Positions 1 through 8,424 of a DNA stretch of 64,000 nt are shown here, piece after piece. A program made the position numbers and the translations under genes. Source of the DNA: Haloarcula halobia (lineage in GTDB: Archaea; Halobacteriota; Halobacteria; Halobacteriales; Haloarculaceae); the NCBI RefSeq assembly GCF_029338255.1, contig NZ_CP119787.1:2991631-3055630 (forward strand), written 5' to 3'. The notes beneath the pieces were generated by a model. It was not told where the DNA came from. It made no database searches and saw only the letters and a program-made list of their open reading frames with translations. Every line of letters begins with the position of its first letter. Position 1 is the first letter of the stretch.

Positions 1-484
1 CCAGGTCAAGTTCCCGGAGGACGGCGAACTCGAGGTCGCTGTAGCCCTCACCCTTGCCGACCCGCGCACCATCCTCGGTGACCGCCACCGACCCCGAGAG
101 GACGAGGTCGACGGCTCCGACGGCCCCGGGTCCGACCTGGCGGGCGTGGTCGGCCACGTGCGAGACGGTCGGCGCGGCCGCGACGTCGTCCAATCGCCCG
201 GGGTCGAGTTCGTAGAAGCACTCCGCCTCGCGGAGTCGGGGCACCGCCATGTAGACGGTCTTGCCCGCCCGGAGTGCGGCCCGGCGGACCGGGAGCTGCG
301 GGGCGTCGGGGTTGGCCTTCACCGTCTCCGCGGCCCGCCAGGCGTCGGTGTCGGCAAGTCGGGCGGCCGCGTCGTCGGCCCCGGCGAAGTTGGGGATACG
401 ACCGTGGGGCGGGAACGGGAACCGCGCCGCACCCGACGCCTCGAGCGCGTCCCACACCTGTTCGCGGATGGCCGCTTTCTCCAT
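1..484 (-). CDS. 5-formyltetrahydrofolate cyclo-ligase family protein (3' part outside window)
   Basis: About 161 residues are visible; the C-terminus lies beyond base 1. The family converts 5-formyl-THF to 5,10-methenyl-THF using ATP. The start MEKAAIREQVWDAL, the segment FPFPPHGRIPNFAGA and the late motif TEDGARVGKGEGYSDLEF (the glycine-rich GxGxGYxD phosphate-binding loop) fit the family. The ATG at 484 is the first in-frame start after a short gap from btuF. Family assignment is firm; the exact substrate in haloarchaea is inferred. Confidence 0.82.
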   Translation of the reverse strand, partial: MEKAAIREQVWDALEASGAARFPFPPHGRIPNFAGADDAAARLADTDAWRAAETVKANPDAPQLPVRRAALRAGKTVYMAVPRLREAECFYELDPGRLDDVAAAPTVSHVADHARQVGPGAVGAVDLVLSGSVAVTEDGARVGKGEGYSDLEFAVLRELDL

Positions 485-539
485 CGGTAGGCGGTCGTTC
501 GGTCCGGTGCCACTTCAGCGGGGCGGCCGGAACGCAGGG

Positions 540-1673
540 TCAGCGTCGGCGCACTGCCAGGAGTGACACAGCGAGGGCGGCGACGAGTGCGGCCAGCGGC
601 GTGAATCCCGGGCCGCTCTGGCCGGCCGTGGTCGCCGCGCTGGTCGTCCTGGCCGGGGGTGCCGGCGTCACCTCCTCGGTCCCGGTCTCGGTCACCGTCG
701 CTGTCGCCGTCTCCGTCTCGGTGTCGACTGCCACGGCGGACCGCGACACGTAACTGTCGGCGTCGTAGCGCTCGGGGTAGAGCTGGCGCGTCAGGTTGTG
801 CGCGGCGAAGACGACGCTCCGGGGCGCGGGCTGGTTCAGCCAGCGGCGTTCGACGACGACGGTGCTGTTGGTCTCGCCCGCGGTGGTGCTGGCGTACGGT
901 TCCTGGGTGACGAGTGCCTCGTCGCCAGCGGCCAGGACGAGCACCTCGGGGTCCAGCGTGAGGAGGACCTCGTCGCTCAGCTGCGGGTAGCCCGTGAGGT
1001 TGCGCGCGGCGACGTTGTCCGCGCCGGCCAGGTCCAGCATCGCGTCGATGAACGTCGCCCCGCCGACGACGTAGCCGCCCCCGAGCGGGTAGAGTACTTC
1101 CGGGCGGTCCTCGACGTCGGCGGTCTGGTCGCGGACGGCCTCGACGTTCGCGTCCATCCAGGCGTTGGCCTCGGCCGCTCCCTGGCAGTTACCGGTGATG
1201 CGGCCGATGGTCGTCGTCTTCTCGCGGACGTCGTCGATGTCTTCGGCGGCCCGGAGGTGATAGACCGTCAGCCCGACCTCGCGGAGCGGCTCGACGTCAC
1301 CGGCGCTCGCGTTGGGCGCGACGACCAGGTCGGGGTTCGCCCCGACGACCGTCTCGACGCTGACGCCGAACCCTGCCGAGACGTTGGTCCGGCTCTCGGA
1401 CCCGTCGAGATACGAGGCGTACTGCGTGAGTCCGACGACCTGCCCGCGGCCGCCGATCTCCCACATCGTCTGGGCGGCCGAGGGGTTCGTCGTGACGACG
1501 CGCTCGGGGCGTTCCTCGAGGGTTACCTCGGTCCCCGTCGCGTCGGTCACCGTCACCGGGAACGTGCAGTGCTCGCTCGTCGCCGCCGACGTCGCGCCGG
1601 CGGCGGGCGCGGCACCGACGAGCGACGTCACGAGAAGCAATCCGACCAGCAGTGTCGCGTACCGTCTCATCAC
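540..1673 (-). CDS. btuF: BtuF-like cobalamin ABC transporter substrate-binding protein, PGF-CTERM anchored
   Basis: 377 aa periplasmic-binding-type protein (helical-backbone metal/B12 family). It has an N-terminal signal peptide (MMRRYATLLVGLLLVTSLVG) and a mature domain from about residue 35 with the ERPERVVTTNPSAAQTMWEI entry motif. A Thr/Glu-rich linker at about 315-350 precedes a C-terminal PGF motif, hydrophobic helix and Arg tail (PGF-CTERM), implying archaeosortase processing and lipid anchoring outside the membrane. It is divergent from btuCD across a 56-nt gap, the usual haloarchaeal B12 importer arrangement. A siderophore-type substrate cannot be fully excluded. Confidence 0.85.
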   Translation of the reverse strand: MMRRYATLLVGLLLVTSLVGAAPAAGATSAATSEHCTFPVTVTDATGTEVTLEERPERVVTTNPSAAQTMWEIGGRGQVVGLTQYASYLDGSESRTNVSAGFGVSVETVVGANPDLVVAPNASAGDVEPLREVGLTVYHLRAAEDIDDVREKTTTIGRITGNCQGAAEANAWMDANVEAVRDQTADVEDRPEVLYPLGGGYVVGGATFIDAMLDLAGADNVAARNLTGYPQLSDEVLLTLDPEVLVLAAGDEALVTQEPYASTTAGETNSTVVVERRWLNQPAPRSVVFAAHNLTRQLYPERYDADSYVSRSAVAVDTETETATATVTETGTEEVTPAPPARTTSAATTAGQSGPGFTPLAALVAALAVSLLAVRRR

Positions 1674-1729
1674 TCTATCCGCAACGGAGTAACAATAAAT
1701 ATTTACCTACTGCAAGTGGGTTTTCAATA
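1674..1729. promoter_or_regulatory. Divergent promoter of btuF and btuCD
   Basis: 56-nt AT-rich gap between the two starts, holding AATAAATATTTA at about 1694-1705. This symmetrical A/T run could serve as a TATA box in both directions. It lies about 25-30 nt from the btuC ATG and a similar distance from the btuF start, so both transcripts may be nearly leaderless. No B12 riboswitch is seen, as expected in archaea. Confidence 0.55.
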
Positions 1730-2800
1730 ATGCGACTCGGCGGACGACTCCTCACGTGGACGGCCGCCCTCGTGGCGCTGCTCACGGCCGTCGTCACGGT
1801 GAGTGCGGGCATCGGGCCGGTCTGGATTCCGCCGGCAACGGTCGGGAAGGTACTCCTCAACGCCGTCGCCCTGCCGACCGGCGTCGAGCTCGCCGGCGGC
1901 GTGCCCCGGCTTGTCACCACGTCGCCGTTCGCCTACTCCGTCGAGGAGGTCCAGCGGCAGATCGTCATGCAGGTCCGCCTGCCCCGAATCCTGCTGGGAG
2001 CCGTCGTCGGGTTCTCGCTGGCGGCGGCGGGGACCATCATGCAGGGCATCTTCCGGAACCCGATGGCCGACCCCTCCATCATCGGCGTCTCCTCGGGTGC
2101 GGCCGTGGGGGCCGTCGGGTTCATCGTCGTCCCCTTCGCCGTCCCGTTCGGTCTGGGCCTGCGTGGCGCGGCCTTCGCGGGGGCGCTCGTCGCCGCCTTC
2201 GGGGTCTATCTCATCGCGACGCGAAACGGCGAGACGCCGGTCGCGACGCTGTTGCTGGCCGGCGTCGCCGTCCAGACGTTCCTCGGGGCCGTCGTCTCCT
2301 TCCTCCTGCTCCAGGCCGGCGAGAGCATCCGCCGGGCACTGTTCTGGCTGATGGGGCACCTCAAGAGCGCGACGTGGCTCGACGTCTCGACGAGTCTCCT
2401 GCTGGTCGCCGTCCCCTTCGTCGTCCTGCTGGCCTACACCCGCGACCTCAACGTGATGTTGCTCGGCGAGGAGGACGCACAGGGCCTCGGAATCGAGGTC
2501 GAACGCACCAAGCGCGTCCTGCTGGCCGTCTCGGCTGTCATCACGGCCGCGGGTGTCGCCGTCGCCGGCATCATCGGCTTCGTCGGTCTCATCGTCCCAC
2601 ACGTGATGCGGCTGCTCGTCGGCCCCGACCACCGGATTCTGCTGCCGACGGCGGCGCTCGCGGGGGCCTCCTTCCTCGTCGCGACGGACACGCTCGCCCG
2701 GTCGGGCAGCGCGGAGGTGCCCGTCGGCATCGTCACGGCCGCGCTCGGCGCGCCGTTCTTCCTCTATCTCCTCCGCCAGCGGGAGGTGCACGAACTGTGA
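1730..2800 (+). CDS. btuC: BtuC-like cobalamin ABC transporter permease
   Basis: 356 aa FecCD/BtuC-family permease with about ten membrane helices. Family landmarks include VRLPRILLGAVVGFSLAAAG, GIFRNPMADPSIIGVSSGAA and the cytoplasmic coupling segment GFVGLIVPHVMRLLVGPDHR. The ATG at 1730 was chosen because the upstream in-frame start (1652) lies inside the divergent btuF and the residues between are not membrane-like. Its stop overlaps the GTG start of btuD (GTGA), so the pair is translationally coupled. Confidence 0.9.
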   Translation: MRLGGRLLTWTAALVALLTAVVTVSAGIGPVWIPPATVGKVLLNAVALPTGVELAGGVPRLVTTSPFAYSVEEVQRQIVMQVRLPRILLGAVVGFSLAAAGTIMQGIFRNPMADPSIIGVSSGAAVGAVGFIVVPFAVPFGLGLRGAAFAGALVAAFGVYLIATRNGETPVATLLLAGVAVQTFLGAVVSFLLLQAGESIRRALFWLMGHLKSATWLDVSTSLLLVAVPFVVLLAYTRDLNVMLLGEEDAQGLGIEVERTKRVLLAVSAVITAAGVAVAGIIGFVGLIVPHVMRLLVGPDHRILLPTAALAGASFLVATDTLARSGSAEVPVGIVTAALGAPFFLYLLRQREVHEL

Positions 2801-4020
2801 CCGCCGGCGAGTCGCCGATGCTCGACGTCCGGAACCTGTCGGTGTCGTTCGGCGACGTGCAGGTCCTCGCTGACGTCGACTTCACCGTCGACCGGGGGAC
2901 GCTCGTCGGCCTCGTCGGCCCGAACGGCGCCGGCAAGACCACCACGCTTCGGACGCTCAGGGCGACGCTGACGCCCGACGAGGGGCGAGTCCACGTCGCG
3001 GGCAATCCGCTCGCGGACCGGTCGGCGAAGGCGGTGAGTCGCCTCGTCGCGAGCACGCCCCAGGCGACGACGCTCTCCTTCGACTTCACCGTCGAGACGG
3101 TCGTCGAGATGGGTCGGACGCCGCACCTCGGCCGATTCGAGCGCCTCGGCCCGGCGGACCGCGAGGCCGTCGAGTCCGCGATGGCGCGGACCGACGTGAC
3201 CCGGTTCGCCGACCGACAGTTCACCTCGCTCTCCGGCGGCGAGCGTCAGCGCGTCCTGCTCGCGCGGGCGCTGGCTCAGGAGACGCCCGTGCTCGTGCTC
3301 GACGAACCGACGGCGAGCCTCGACATCAACCACGCCGTCCGGACGCTCGAACTCGTCCGTGCCCTCGTGGCCGACGGCAAGACCGCCGTGGCGGCCATCC
3401 ACGACCTCAACCTCGCCGCGCGCTACTGCGACGAACTGCTCCTGCTCACCGACGGGAACGTCCGCGCCGCGGGCGACCCCACGTCGGTCCTCACGAGGGA
3501 GACGCTCGCCGACGCCTTCGACGCGGAGACGCTCGTGACCACGCAGCCGGGAACCGACGCACCGCTGGTCACGCCGCTGGCCGAGCGCGACCCGGCCGGG
3601 ACGAGGGTCCACGTCGTCGGGACCGGGCGGCAGGCCGCGGCGGCCGTCGAGAGACTGGTCGCCGCAGGCATCGAGGTGTCCGTCGGCGTGGTTCCGGCCG
3701 GTGACGCCGCCGCCGAGCGAGCGCGGGAACTGGACTGCGAGGTGGTCACGGTCCCGCCCTTCGCCGGCATCGACGAGGGCTCGCGCGACCGGGCGATGGA
3801 ACTGGCACGCGGGGCCGGGGCCACCGTCGTCGCCGGCGACGTCGGCGACGGGAACCAGGCCGTCGTCGAGGCCGCCCGTCGTCTCGTGGCCGTCGCGGGC
3901 GAGGGCGTCCCGGCGATAGACTCGACGCGGACCACGGTCTCGAGCGTCGAGGCGCTCCCGTCGGTCGTCGCGTCGCTTCCGGAGTCGGTTCCGGCGGCCG
4001 ACCACCAGGCCCGTCGGTAA
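2797..4020 (+). CDS. btuD: BtuD-like cobalamin ABC transporter ATPase with C-terminal extension
   Basis: 407 aa. ABC ATPase domain in the first about 255 residues: Walker A GPNGAGKTT at 41-49, signature LSGGERQRV, Walker B VLVLDEPTASLD, H-loop AIHDLN. The last about 150 residues form an extra domain with a Rossmann-like start (RVHVVGTGRQAAAAVERLV); similar tails occur in haloarchaeal BtuD, with unknown role. GTG at 2797 is preferred because it overlaps the btuC stop; an ATG at 2818 is the alternative. It powers the btuFCD importer. Confidence 0.88.
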   Translation: MTAGESPMLDVRNLSVSFGDVQVLADVDFTVDRGTLVGLVGPNGAGKTTTLRTLRATLTPDEGRVHVAGNPLADRSAKAVSRLVASTPQATTLSFDFTVETVVEMGRTPHLGRFERLGPADREAVESAMARTDVTRFADRQFTSLSGGERQRVLLARALAQETPVLVLDEPTASLDINHAVRTLELVRALVADGKTAVAAIHDLNLAARYCDELLLLTDGNVRAAGDPTSVLTRETLADAFDAETLVTTQPGTDAPLVTPLAERDPAGTRVHVVGTGRQAAAAVERLVAAGIEVSVGVVPAGDAAAERARELDCEVVTVPPFAGIDEGSRDRAMELARGAGATVVAGDVGDGNQAVVEAARRLVAVAGEGVPAIDSTRTTVSSVEALPSVVASLPESVPAADHQARR

Positions 4021-4061
4021 CCAACAGCAAGACCGATACCGTTCGTGGCTGTAGGGCCGGC

Positions 4062-6416
4062 GTGGACGACACCATCGCGTGGCTCCGGACCCGACCGTAC
4101 TACGAGGGCCAGATCGTCGACGAGCGGACCGTTCCCGGTCGCGACGCCCGGTTCGCCGACATCGACCTCGACCCGCGACTCGCGAGCGTCCTCGAGGACG
4201 AGGGCATCACGGACTGCTACGCCCACCAGACGGCCGCCGTCGAGGCCGTTCGGGACGGACGGAACGTCGTCCTCGCGACGGAGACAGCCAGCGGGAAGAG
4301 CCTGGCCTACACGGTTCCGGCCTTCGAGCGGGCGCTCGACCGGCGCGCGACGGCCCTGTACGTCGCCCCGCAGGTCGCGCTCATCAACGACCAGACCGAG
4401 ACGCTCTCCGAACTCGCACAGGGCCTGGGTTTCGCCTCGGGCGTCTCGGTCGCCCAGTACACCGGCCGGCAGTCGACGTCGGAGAAGGAGGCCATCCGCG
4501 ACCGCCAGCCCACGGTCCTGCTGACGACGCCGGACATGCTGCACTACGGCATCCTGCCCCACGCCCATCGCCTGTGGGACTGGTTCGTCGAGCGCCTAGA
4601 GACCGTCGTCGTCGACGAGGTCCACGGCTACCGGGGCATCTTCGGGAGCCACGTCGCGCTCGTGTTGCGACGGCTCCAGCGCATCGCCGAACGGTTCGAC
4701 GCCGACCCGGAGTGGGTCTGCTGTTCGGCGACCATCGGGAACCCCGTCGAGCACGCCGCCGGCGTCACCGGCCAGCCCGAGGACTCGTTCGCGCTCGTCG
4801 ACGAGGACACGAGCGCCAGCGGGCCGCGCCACTGGCTGCTGTGGAACCCGCCGGAGTACGAGGGTGGAGAGGGGTGGGGCAGCGGCCGCCGGAAGTCCAG
4901 CCACGTCGAGACGAAGAACCTGTTCGTCGACCTCGTGGCACGCGGGCTCCAGACGGTCGTCTTCGCCGGGTCGCGCCAGACCGCCGAGCGCTACGCCAGC
5001 GACAGCGCCGACGAGCTCCGGAGCCGCGGCCACCACGACCTGGCCGACGGCGTCGGCGCGTACCAGGCCGCGCTCACCGACGAGCGCCGGCGCGACCTCG
5101 AGTCGAGACTGCAGTCGGGGGACCTCCGTGGGGTGTGGTCGACCAGTGCGCTGGAGCTCGGCGTCGACGTGGGCGGCCTCGACGCCGTCCTCGTCGACGG
5201 CTACCCCGGCACGCGGATGCGGGCCTTCCAGCAAGCGGGCCGGGCGGGCCGGGGCACCGACCCGGCGCTCGTCGTACTCGTCGGCGGCGAGGACCAGTTA
5301 GACCAGTACGTCCTCCGGAACCCCGACGCGCTGTTCGAGACGGGGGCCGAGCGAGCGGTCACGAACCCCGAGAACGAACAGTTGCTCCCGGACCACGTGC
5401 TGGCCGCGGCGGGGGAGAACTGGCTCTCGCCCGACGACGACCGACACTTCGGCGAGACGTTCCCCGACGTGGTCGCGGACCTCGAGTCGGCGGGGAACCT
5501 CGACCGCCGGACCACCGACCAGGGGATCCGGTGGCTCTCGAACGCGCGGCCCCACCACGACATGAGCCTGCGGACCGTCGACGACCGGGAGGTGAAACTC
5601 GTCGCGAATGGCGAGGTCATCGCGCGCCTGCCGTTCGATGACGCCCTGCGCGACGCCCATCCGGGCGCGGTCTACCACCACCAGGGTCGGCGCTACGAGG
5701 TGACCGACCTCGACCTCTCGGCGGGCGTGGCCGAACTCGATCGGACCTGGGCGGACTACTACACGCGGGTGCTCCACGACAAGACGATCACCGTCGAGGC
5801 GGACCTCGACGAGCGCGCCCTGCCGGCCCGTGAGGACGTGCCCGTGCGGTTCGCGTCGGTCACGATGCGCAAGCAGATCACCGGCTACGAGCGCAGAGAC
5901 GGGTCCTCGGGCGAGGTGCTGGGCCAGCGGACGCTCGAGTTACCCGAGACGAGCCTCGAGACCAAGGCGCTGTACTACACCGTCCCCGACGACCTCGAGA
6001 CGCCGCTCCGGCGCGGCGACTACGAGCGGACCGGCGCGACCGAGACGGCCGCCGACGGCGGCGCGGGGGACTTCCCCGGGTCGATCCACGCCGCCGAACA
6101 CGCGATGATATCGATGTTCCCCTTCGAGTACCTCTGTGACCGCGGCGACATCGGGGGCCTCTCGACGCCGCGACACCCCCATACCGGCGAGCCGACCATC
6201 TTCGTCTACGACGGCTACCCCGGCGGCATCGGGCTGACGCGGGCCGCCTACCGGGAGGTGGCCGGCCTGATGGACACGACGCTGTCGATGCTGCGGTCGT
6301 GTGACTGCGCCGACGGCTGTCCGGCGTGCGTGCAGTCACCGCACTGTGGCAACGCGAACGACCCCCTGGACAAGCACGGCGCGATACACCTGCTGGACGG
6401 GCTGACCGACGAGTGA
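4062..6416 (+). CDS. DEAD/DEAH-box helicase with MZB/DUF1998 zinc-binding C-terminus (MrfA/Hrq1-like)
   Basis: 784 aa superfamily 2 helicase. Motif I is ATETASGKSLAY, motif II VVVDEVHGY, motif VI QAGRAGRG. The C-terminal about 120 residues carry the DUF1998/MZB domain with four cysteines (CDCADGCPACVQSPHCGN). MrfA (Bacillus) and Hrq1 (yeast) unwind DNA 3'-5' and act in crosslink or mitomycin-type damage repair; a similar role is inferred. The GTG at 4062 starts MDDTIAWLRTRPYY; no better upstream start is in frame. It converges with the MscS gene one base away. Confidence 0.88.
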   Translation: MDDTIAWLRTRPYYEGQIVDERTVPGRDARFADIDLDPRLASVLEDEGITDCYAHQTAAVEAVRDGRNVVLATETASGKSLAYTVPAFERALDRRATALYVAPQVALINDQTETLSELAQGLGFASGVSVAQYTGRQSTSEKEAIRDRQPTVLLTTPDMLHYGILPHAHRLWDWFVERLETVVVDEVHGYRGIFGSHVALVLRRLQRIAERFDADPEWVCCSATIGNPVEHAAGVTGQPEDSFALVDEDTSASGPRHWLLWNPPEYEGGEGWGSGRRKSSHVETKNLFVDLVARGLQTVVFAGSRQTAERYASDSADELRSRGHHDLADGVGAYQAALTDERRRDLESRLQSGDLRGVWSTSALELGVDVGGLDAVLVDGYPGTRMRAFQQAGRAGRGTDPALVVLVGGEDQLDQYVLRNPDALFETGAERAVTNPENEQLLPDHVLAAAGENWLSPDDDRHFGETFPDVVADLESAGNLDRRTTDQGIRWLSNARPHHDMSLRTVDDREVKLVANGEVIARLPFDDALRDAHPGAVYHHQGRRYEVTDLDLSAGVAELDRTWADYYTRVLHDKTITVEADLDERALPAREDVPVRFASVTMRKQITGYERRDGSSGEVLGQRTLELPETSLETKALYYTVPDDLETPLRRGDYERTGATETAADGGAGDFPGSIHAAEHAMISMFPFEYLCDRGDIGGLSTPRHPHTGEPTIFVYDGYPGGIGLTRAAYREVAGLMDTTLSMLRSCDCADGCPACVQSPHCGNANDPLDKHGAIHLLDGLTDE

Positions 6417-6417
6417 G

Positions 6418-7281
6418 TCACGCCGGGGGGTCGGCTGGCTCGTGGACCGCCATCTCGCCCGAGACGGCGTGCTGGCTCGTCTCGCTGAGATCGATGCCCG
6501 CCTCGCGACACGCCTCGTGGACCCCGCGGATGAACGCCGAGCGCACTGCCGGGACCCGATTCCGGCGGTTGTTCGGCACCCAGACGCGACCCGTCATGAG
6601 GACGGACGTCGGCGCGAGTTCGCCGACGGCGACGACGGGACTGGGGTCCTCCGCGACGTGGTCCAGGTCGCGGGCCACGTTCCTGACGATAGATTCCAGC
6701 TCGTCGAGGTCGGTGTCGTAGCCGACGCCGAACTCGTAGGAGACGCCGATGGGCCCCGTCGCCGTCTCGTTGGTCACCGCGCTGGTCGCAAGGTCGGTGT
6801 TCGGGACGATAATCCGTTCGTTGTCGGGCGTCCGAATGCGCGTGACCCGGAGGTCGATGTCGACGACGACGCCGCGGTTGCCGTTCCACTGGATGGTGTC
6901 GCCGACGTTGATGTCCGGGTCCGTGACGATGAACGCCCCGGAGACGAAGTTGCCCAGCACGTCCTGGGCGGCCAGGCCGACGGCGATCGTGATACCGGCG
7001 GCAATGAGCGTCGATCCGGCGAGGGTGCCCCGGAACCCCGCGAAACTCGCCGCGACGACGACGGCGACGGCGACGATCAGGAGATGCGACAGACTGGTCA
7101 GCGCACTCTCCAGCGTCCGGTCGATGTTCGATCGGCCCAGCGCCCAGTGGATGGTCGGGACCACGACGAGTCGGCCGACCGCGTAGAGGAGTGCCGCGAC
7201 GATGAAGAACTCGGCCCCGTCTTCGACGAGCTGGCCGTACGCCGAAGCGAAGTCCCCCCATCCCGGGTCCGGAATCTGCAT
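6418..7281 (-). CDS. Small-conductance mechanosensitive channel (MscS family)
   Basis: 287 aa. Three N-terminal membrane helices precede the pore-lining helix and beta domain. The typical MscS pore segment is GITIAVGLAAQDVLGNFVSG, followed by INVGDTIQWNGNRGVVVDI and the IIVPNTDLATSAVTN motif. It releases osmolytes on hypo-osmotic shock, a clear need for a halophile. It starts at ATG 7281 and ends one base from the helicase stop. Confidence 0.92.
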   Translation of the reverse strand: MQIPDPGWGDFASAYGQLVEDGAEFFIVAALLYAVGRLVVVPTIHWALGRSNIDRTLESALTSLSHLLIVAVAVVVAASFAGFRGTLAGSTLIAAGITIAVGLAAQDVLGNFVSGAFIVTDPDINVGDTIQWNGNRGVVVDIDLRVTRIRTPDNERIIVPNTDLATSAVTNETATGPIGVSYEFGVGYDTDLDELESIVRNVARDLDHVAEDPSPVVAVGELAPTSVLMTGRVWVPNNRRNRVPAVRSAFIRGVHEACREAGIDLSETSQHAVSGEMAVHEPADPPA

Positions 7282-7372
7282 ACCCCTGCTTCAAACGCGG
7301 CCCACATGAATGTCAGGCGGCCGGGGCTCGGCCGTCGCGCGACAGCAAAGCGGGGCGGTTTTGTGCTCCGAA

Positions 7373-7384
7373 TCCAATATTGGA
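7373..7384. promoter_or_regulatory. Perfect 12-bp palindrome upstream of the rhodanese gene
   Basis: TCCAATATTGGA is perfectly self-complementary and ends 3 nt before the ATG at 7388. The AT-rich core stands out from the GC-rich surroundings. It may be an operator or part of the start region; no regulator is identified. Confidence 0.35.
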
Positions 7385-7387
7385 GTG

Positions 7388-7762
7388 ATGAACAGCGTTC
7401 GTCCGGACGAACTCGAGCGGTTGAGAGAGTCGTCGAACGGGGAGCAGCCATTCGTCCTCGACATTCGTCCGACGTCGGCGTTCGAGGCCGGGTCGATCGA
7501 GGAGAGCCACAATATCCCCGTCTACAACGACCTGCGTCGCGGCGACGACTCGGAACTCCGCGAGCGACTCGGCGAGGTTCCGACCGACAGGGACGTCGTC
7601 GTCGTGTGCAAGATGGGGGTGGTCGCGAAACGCGCGACCGGACTGCTTCTCGACGAGGGATACGACGCGGCGACGCTGCGGGGCGGGATGAGCGCCTGGA
7701 GCGGCTACCAGCGGGGGTCGCTGGGGTACAAACTCCGGTCGCTGCTCTGGAAGCTCAGGTGA
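7388..7762 (+). CDS. Single-domain rhodanese-like protein
   Basis: 124 aa single rhodanese domain: FVLDIRPTSAFEAGSIEES entry motif, active-site loop VVCKMGVVAKRATG with the catalytic cysteine, and the closing motif LRGGMSAWSGYQ. Rhodaneses transfer sulfane sulfur to acceptors such as cyanide or thiols; the physiological partner is unknown. ATG 7388 is preferred over an upstream in-frame start at 7310 because the domain begins at once after it. It converges with lrp. Confidence 0.85.
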   Translation: MNSVRPDELERLRESSNGEQPFVLDIRPTSAFEAGSIEESHNIPVYNDLRRGDDSELRERLGEVPTDRDVVVVCKMGVVAKRATGLLLDEGYDAATLRGGMSAWSGYQRGSLGYKLRSLLWKLR

Positions 7763-7808
7763 GGACTGCGTTCGCTTCACTCGGTTCGCGGCGTCGCCGG
7801 TCGCCTGT

Positions 7809-7829
7809 CGAGGTCGCTGCGCGACCTCG
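7809..7829 (-). terminator. GC hairpin downstream of lrp
   Basis: Perfect 8-bp inverted repeat CGAGGTCG / CGACCTCG around a 5-nt loop. It lies in the gap between the converging rhodanese and lrp genes, just past the duplicated lrp tail at 7837-7866. A terminator role is inferred from position. Confidence 0.4.
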
Positions 7830-7836
7830 CTATCGT

Positions 7837-7866
7837 TCAGCCGACGCGCTCGTCCAGGAGTAGCCT
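7837..7866 (-). pseudogene. Second, diverged copy of the last ten codons of lrp
   Basis: On the minus strand this stretch reads R-L-L-L-D-E-R-V-G-stop. The true end of lrp (7909-7938) reads R-L-I-L-D-E-R-V-G-stop. The 30-nt copies match at 26 positions; the four differences are three silent changes and one Ile/Leu change. The copies lie 72 nt apart. This is a leftover tail, not part of the expressed gene. Confidence 0.6.
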
Positions 7867-7908
7867 CAGTCGGCTAATCCTCACATCTGCGAGTCGGTTC
7901 GCTGCCGC

Positions 7909-8322
7909 TCACCCGACTCGCTCGTCCAAGATTAGCCTCGTCTTCGTACTCACGACCTCGTCCAGCTCCCGGGCCTGCGTGATGAGGTCGTTGACCGCGC
8001 CGGTGTCGGCGGCGTCGACGACCACGACGATGTCCTGTTCGCCCGAGACCTGCCAGACGAAGTCGACGGCGGGCCACTCGGCGATGTGGTCGGTGACGGC
8101 GGCCGTGTCGACGTCGACGTCGACGCCGATCTCGATCATCGCCTTGACGTTCCCGGTGCTCGTCGCGACGGTGAAGCGTTCGATGACGCCCTCGTCGACG
8201 AGTCGCTCGACGCGGTTGCGGACCGTCCCCTCCGAGGTACCTACCTGGTCTGCGATCTCCGTGTACGGGGTTCGGGCGTCCCGGCGGAGTATCGAGAGGA
8301 TCTGGCTGTCGAGGTCGTCCAT
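7909..8322 (-). CDS. lrp: Lrp/AsnC family transcriptional regulator
   Basis: 137 aa. N-terminal winged helix-turn-helix (MDDLDSQILSILRRDART, then EIADQVGTSEGTVRNRVERL) and a C-terminal RAM domain for ligand-controlled oligomerisation (GEQDIVVVVDAADTGAVN). ATG 8322 is preferred over one seven codons upstream because family members start MDDLD. It is divergent from carA; a palindrome in the shared promoter is echoed upstream of carB. It is therefore a good candidate regulator of carbamoyl phosphate synthesis (inference). Confidence 0.88.
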   Translation of the reverse strand: MDDLDSQILSILRRDARTPYTEIADQVGTSEGTVRNRVERLVDEGVIERFTVATSTGNVKAMIEIGVDVDVDTAAVTDHIAEWPAVDFVWQVSGEQDIVVVVDAADTGAVNDLITQARELDEVVSTKTRLILDERVG

Positions 8323-8343
8323 CGAGATGTGTGAGTACCGCAC

Positions 8344-8424
8344 CCCCCGACTTGAGGATTACGAAATTCGTAACTCGTCTTCGAAAGTAACCCTTATCAC
8401 CCAACATAGTATACGCTTCTCGTA
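8344..8424. promoter_or_regulatory. Shared lrp/carA promoter with 15-bp palindrome
   Basis: TTACGAAATTCGTAA (8359-8373) is an inverted repeat with 7-bp arms around one central A, the form expected for an Lrp-type operator. A TATA-like CCCTTATCAC (8391-8400) lies about 28 nt above the carA ATG, consistent with a leaderless mRNA. The 13-nt core ATTACGAAATTCG recurs upstream of carB. Confidence 0.6.

Noticed and set aside
1674-1729. Cobalamin riboswitch before btuCD
   Set aside because: The gap is only 56 nt, AT-rich and shared by two divergent promoters, with no B12-box-like sequence.
798-1730. Long open frames opposite btuF and, similarly, opposite carB and icd
   Set aside because: They are the usual antisense shadows of GC-rich genes: rich in Arg, Gly and Pro or low complexity, and the opposite strand carries recognisable domains.
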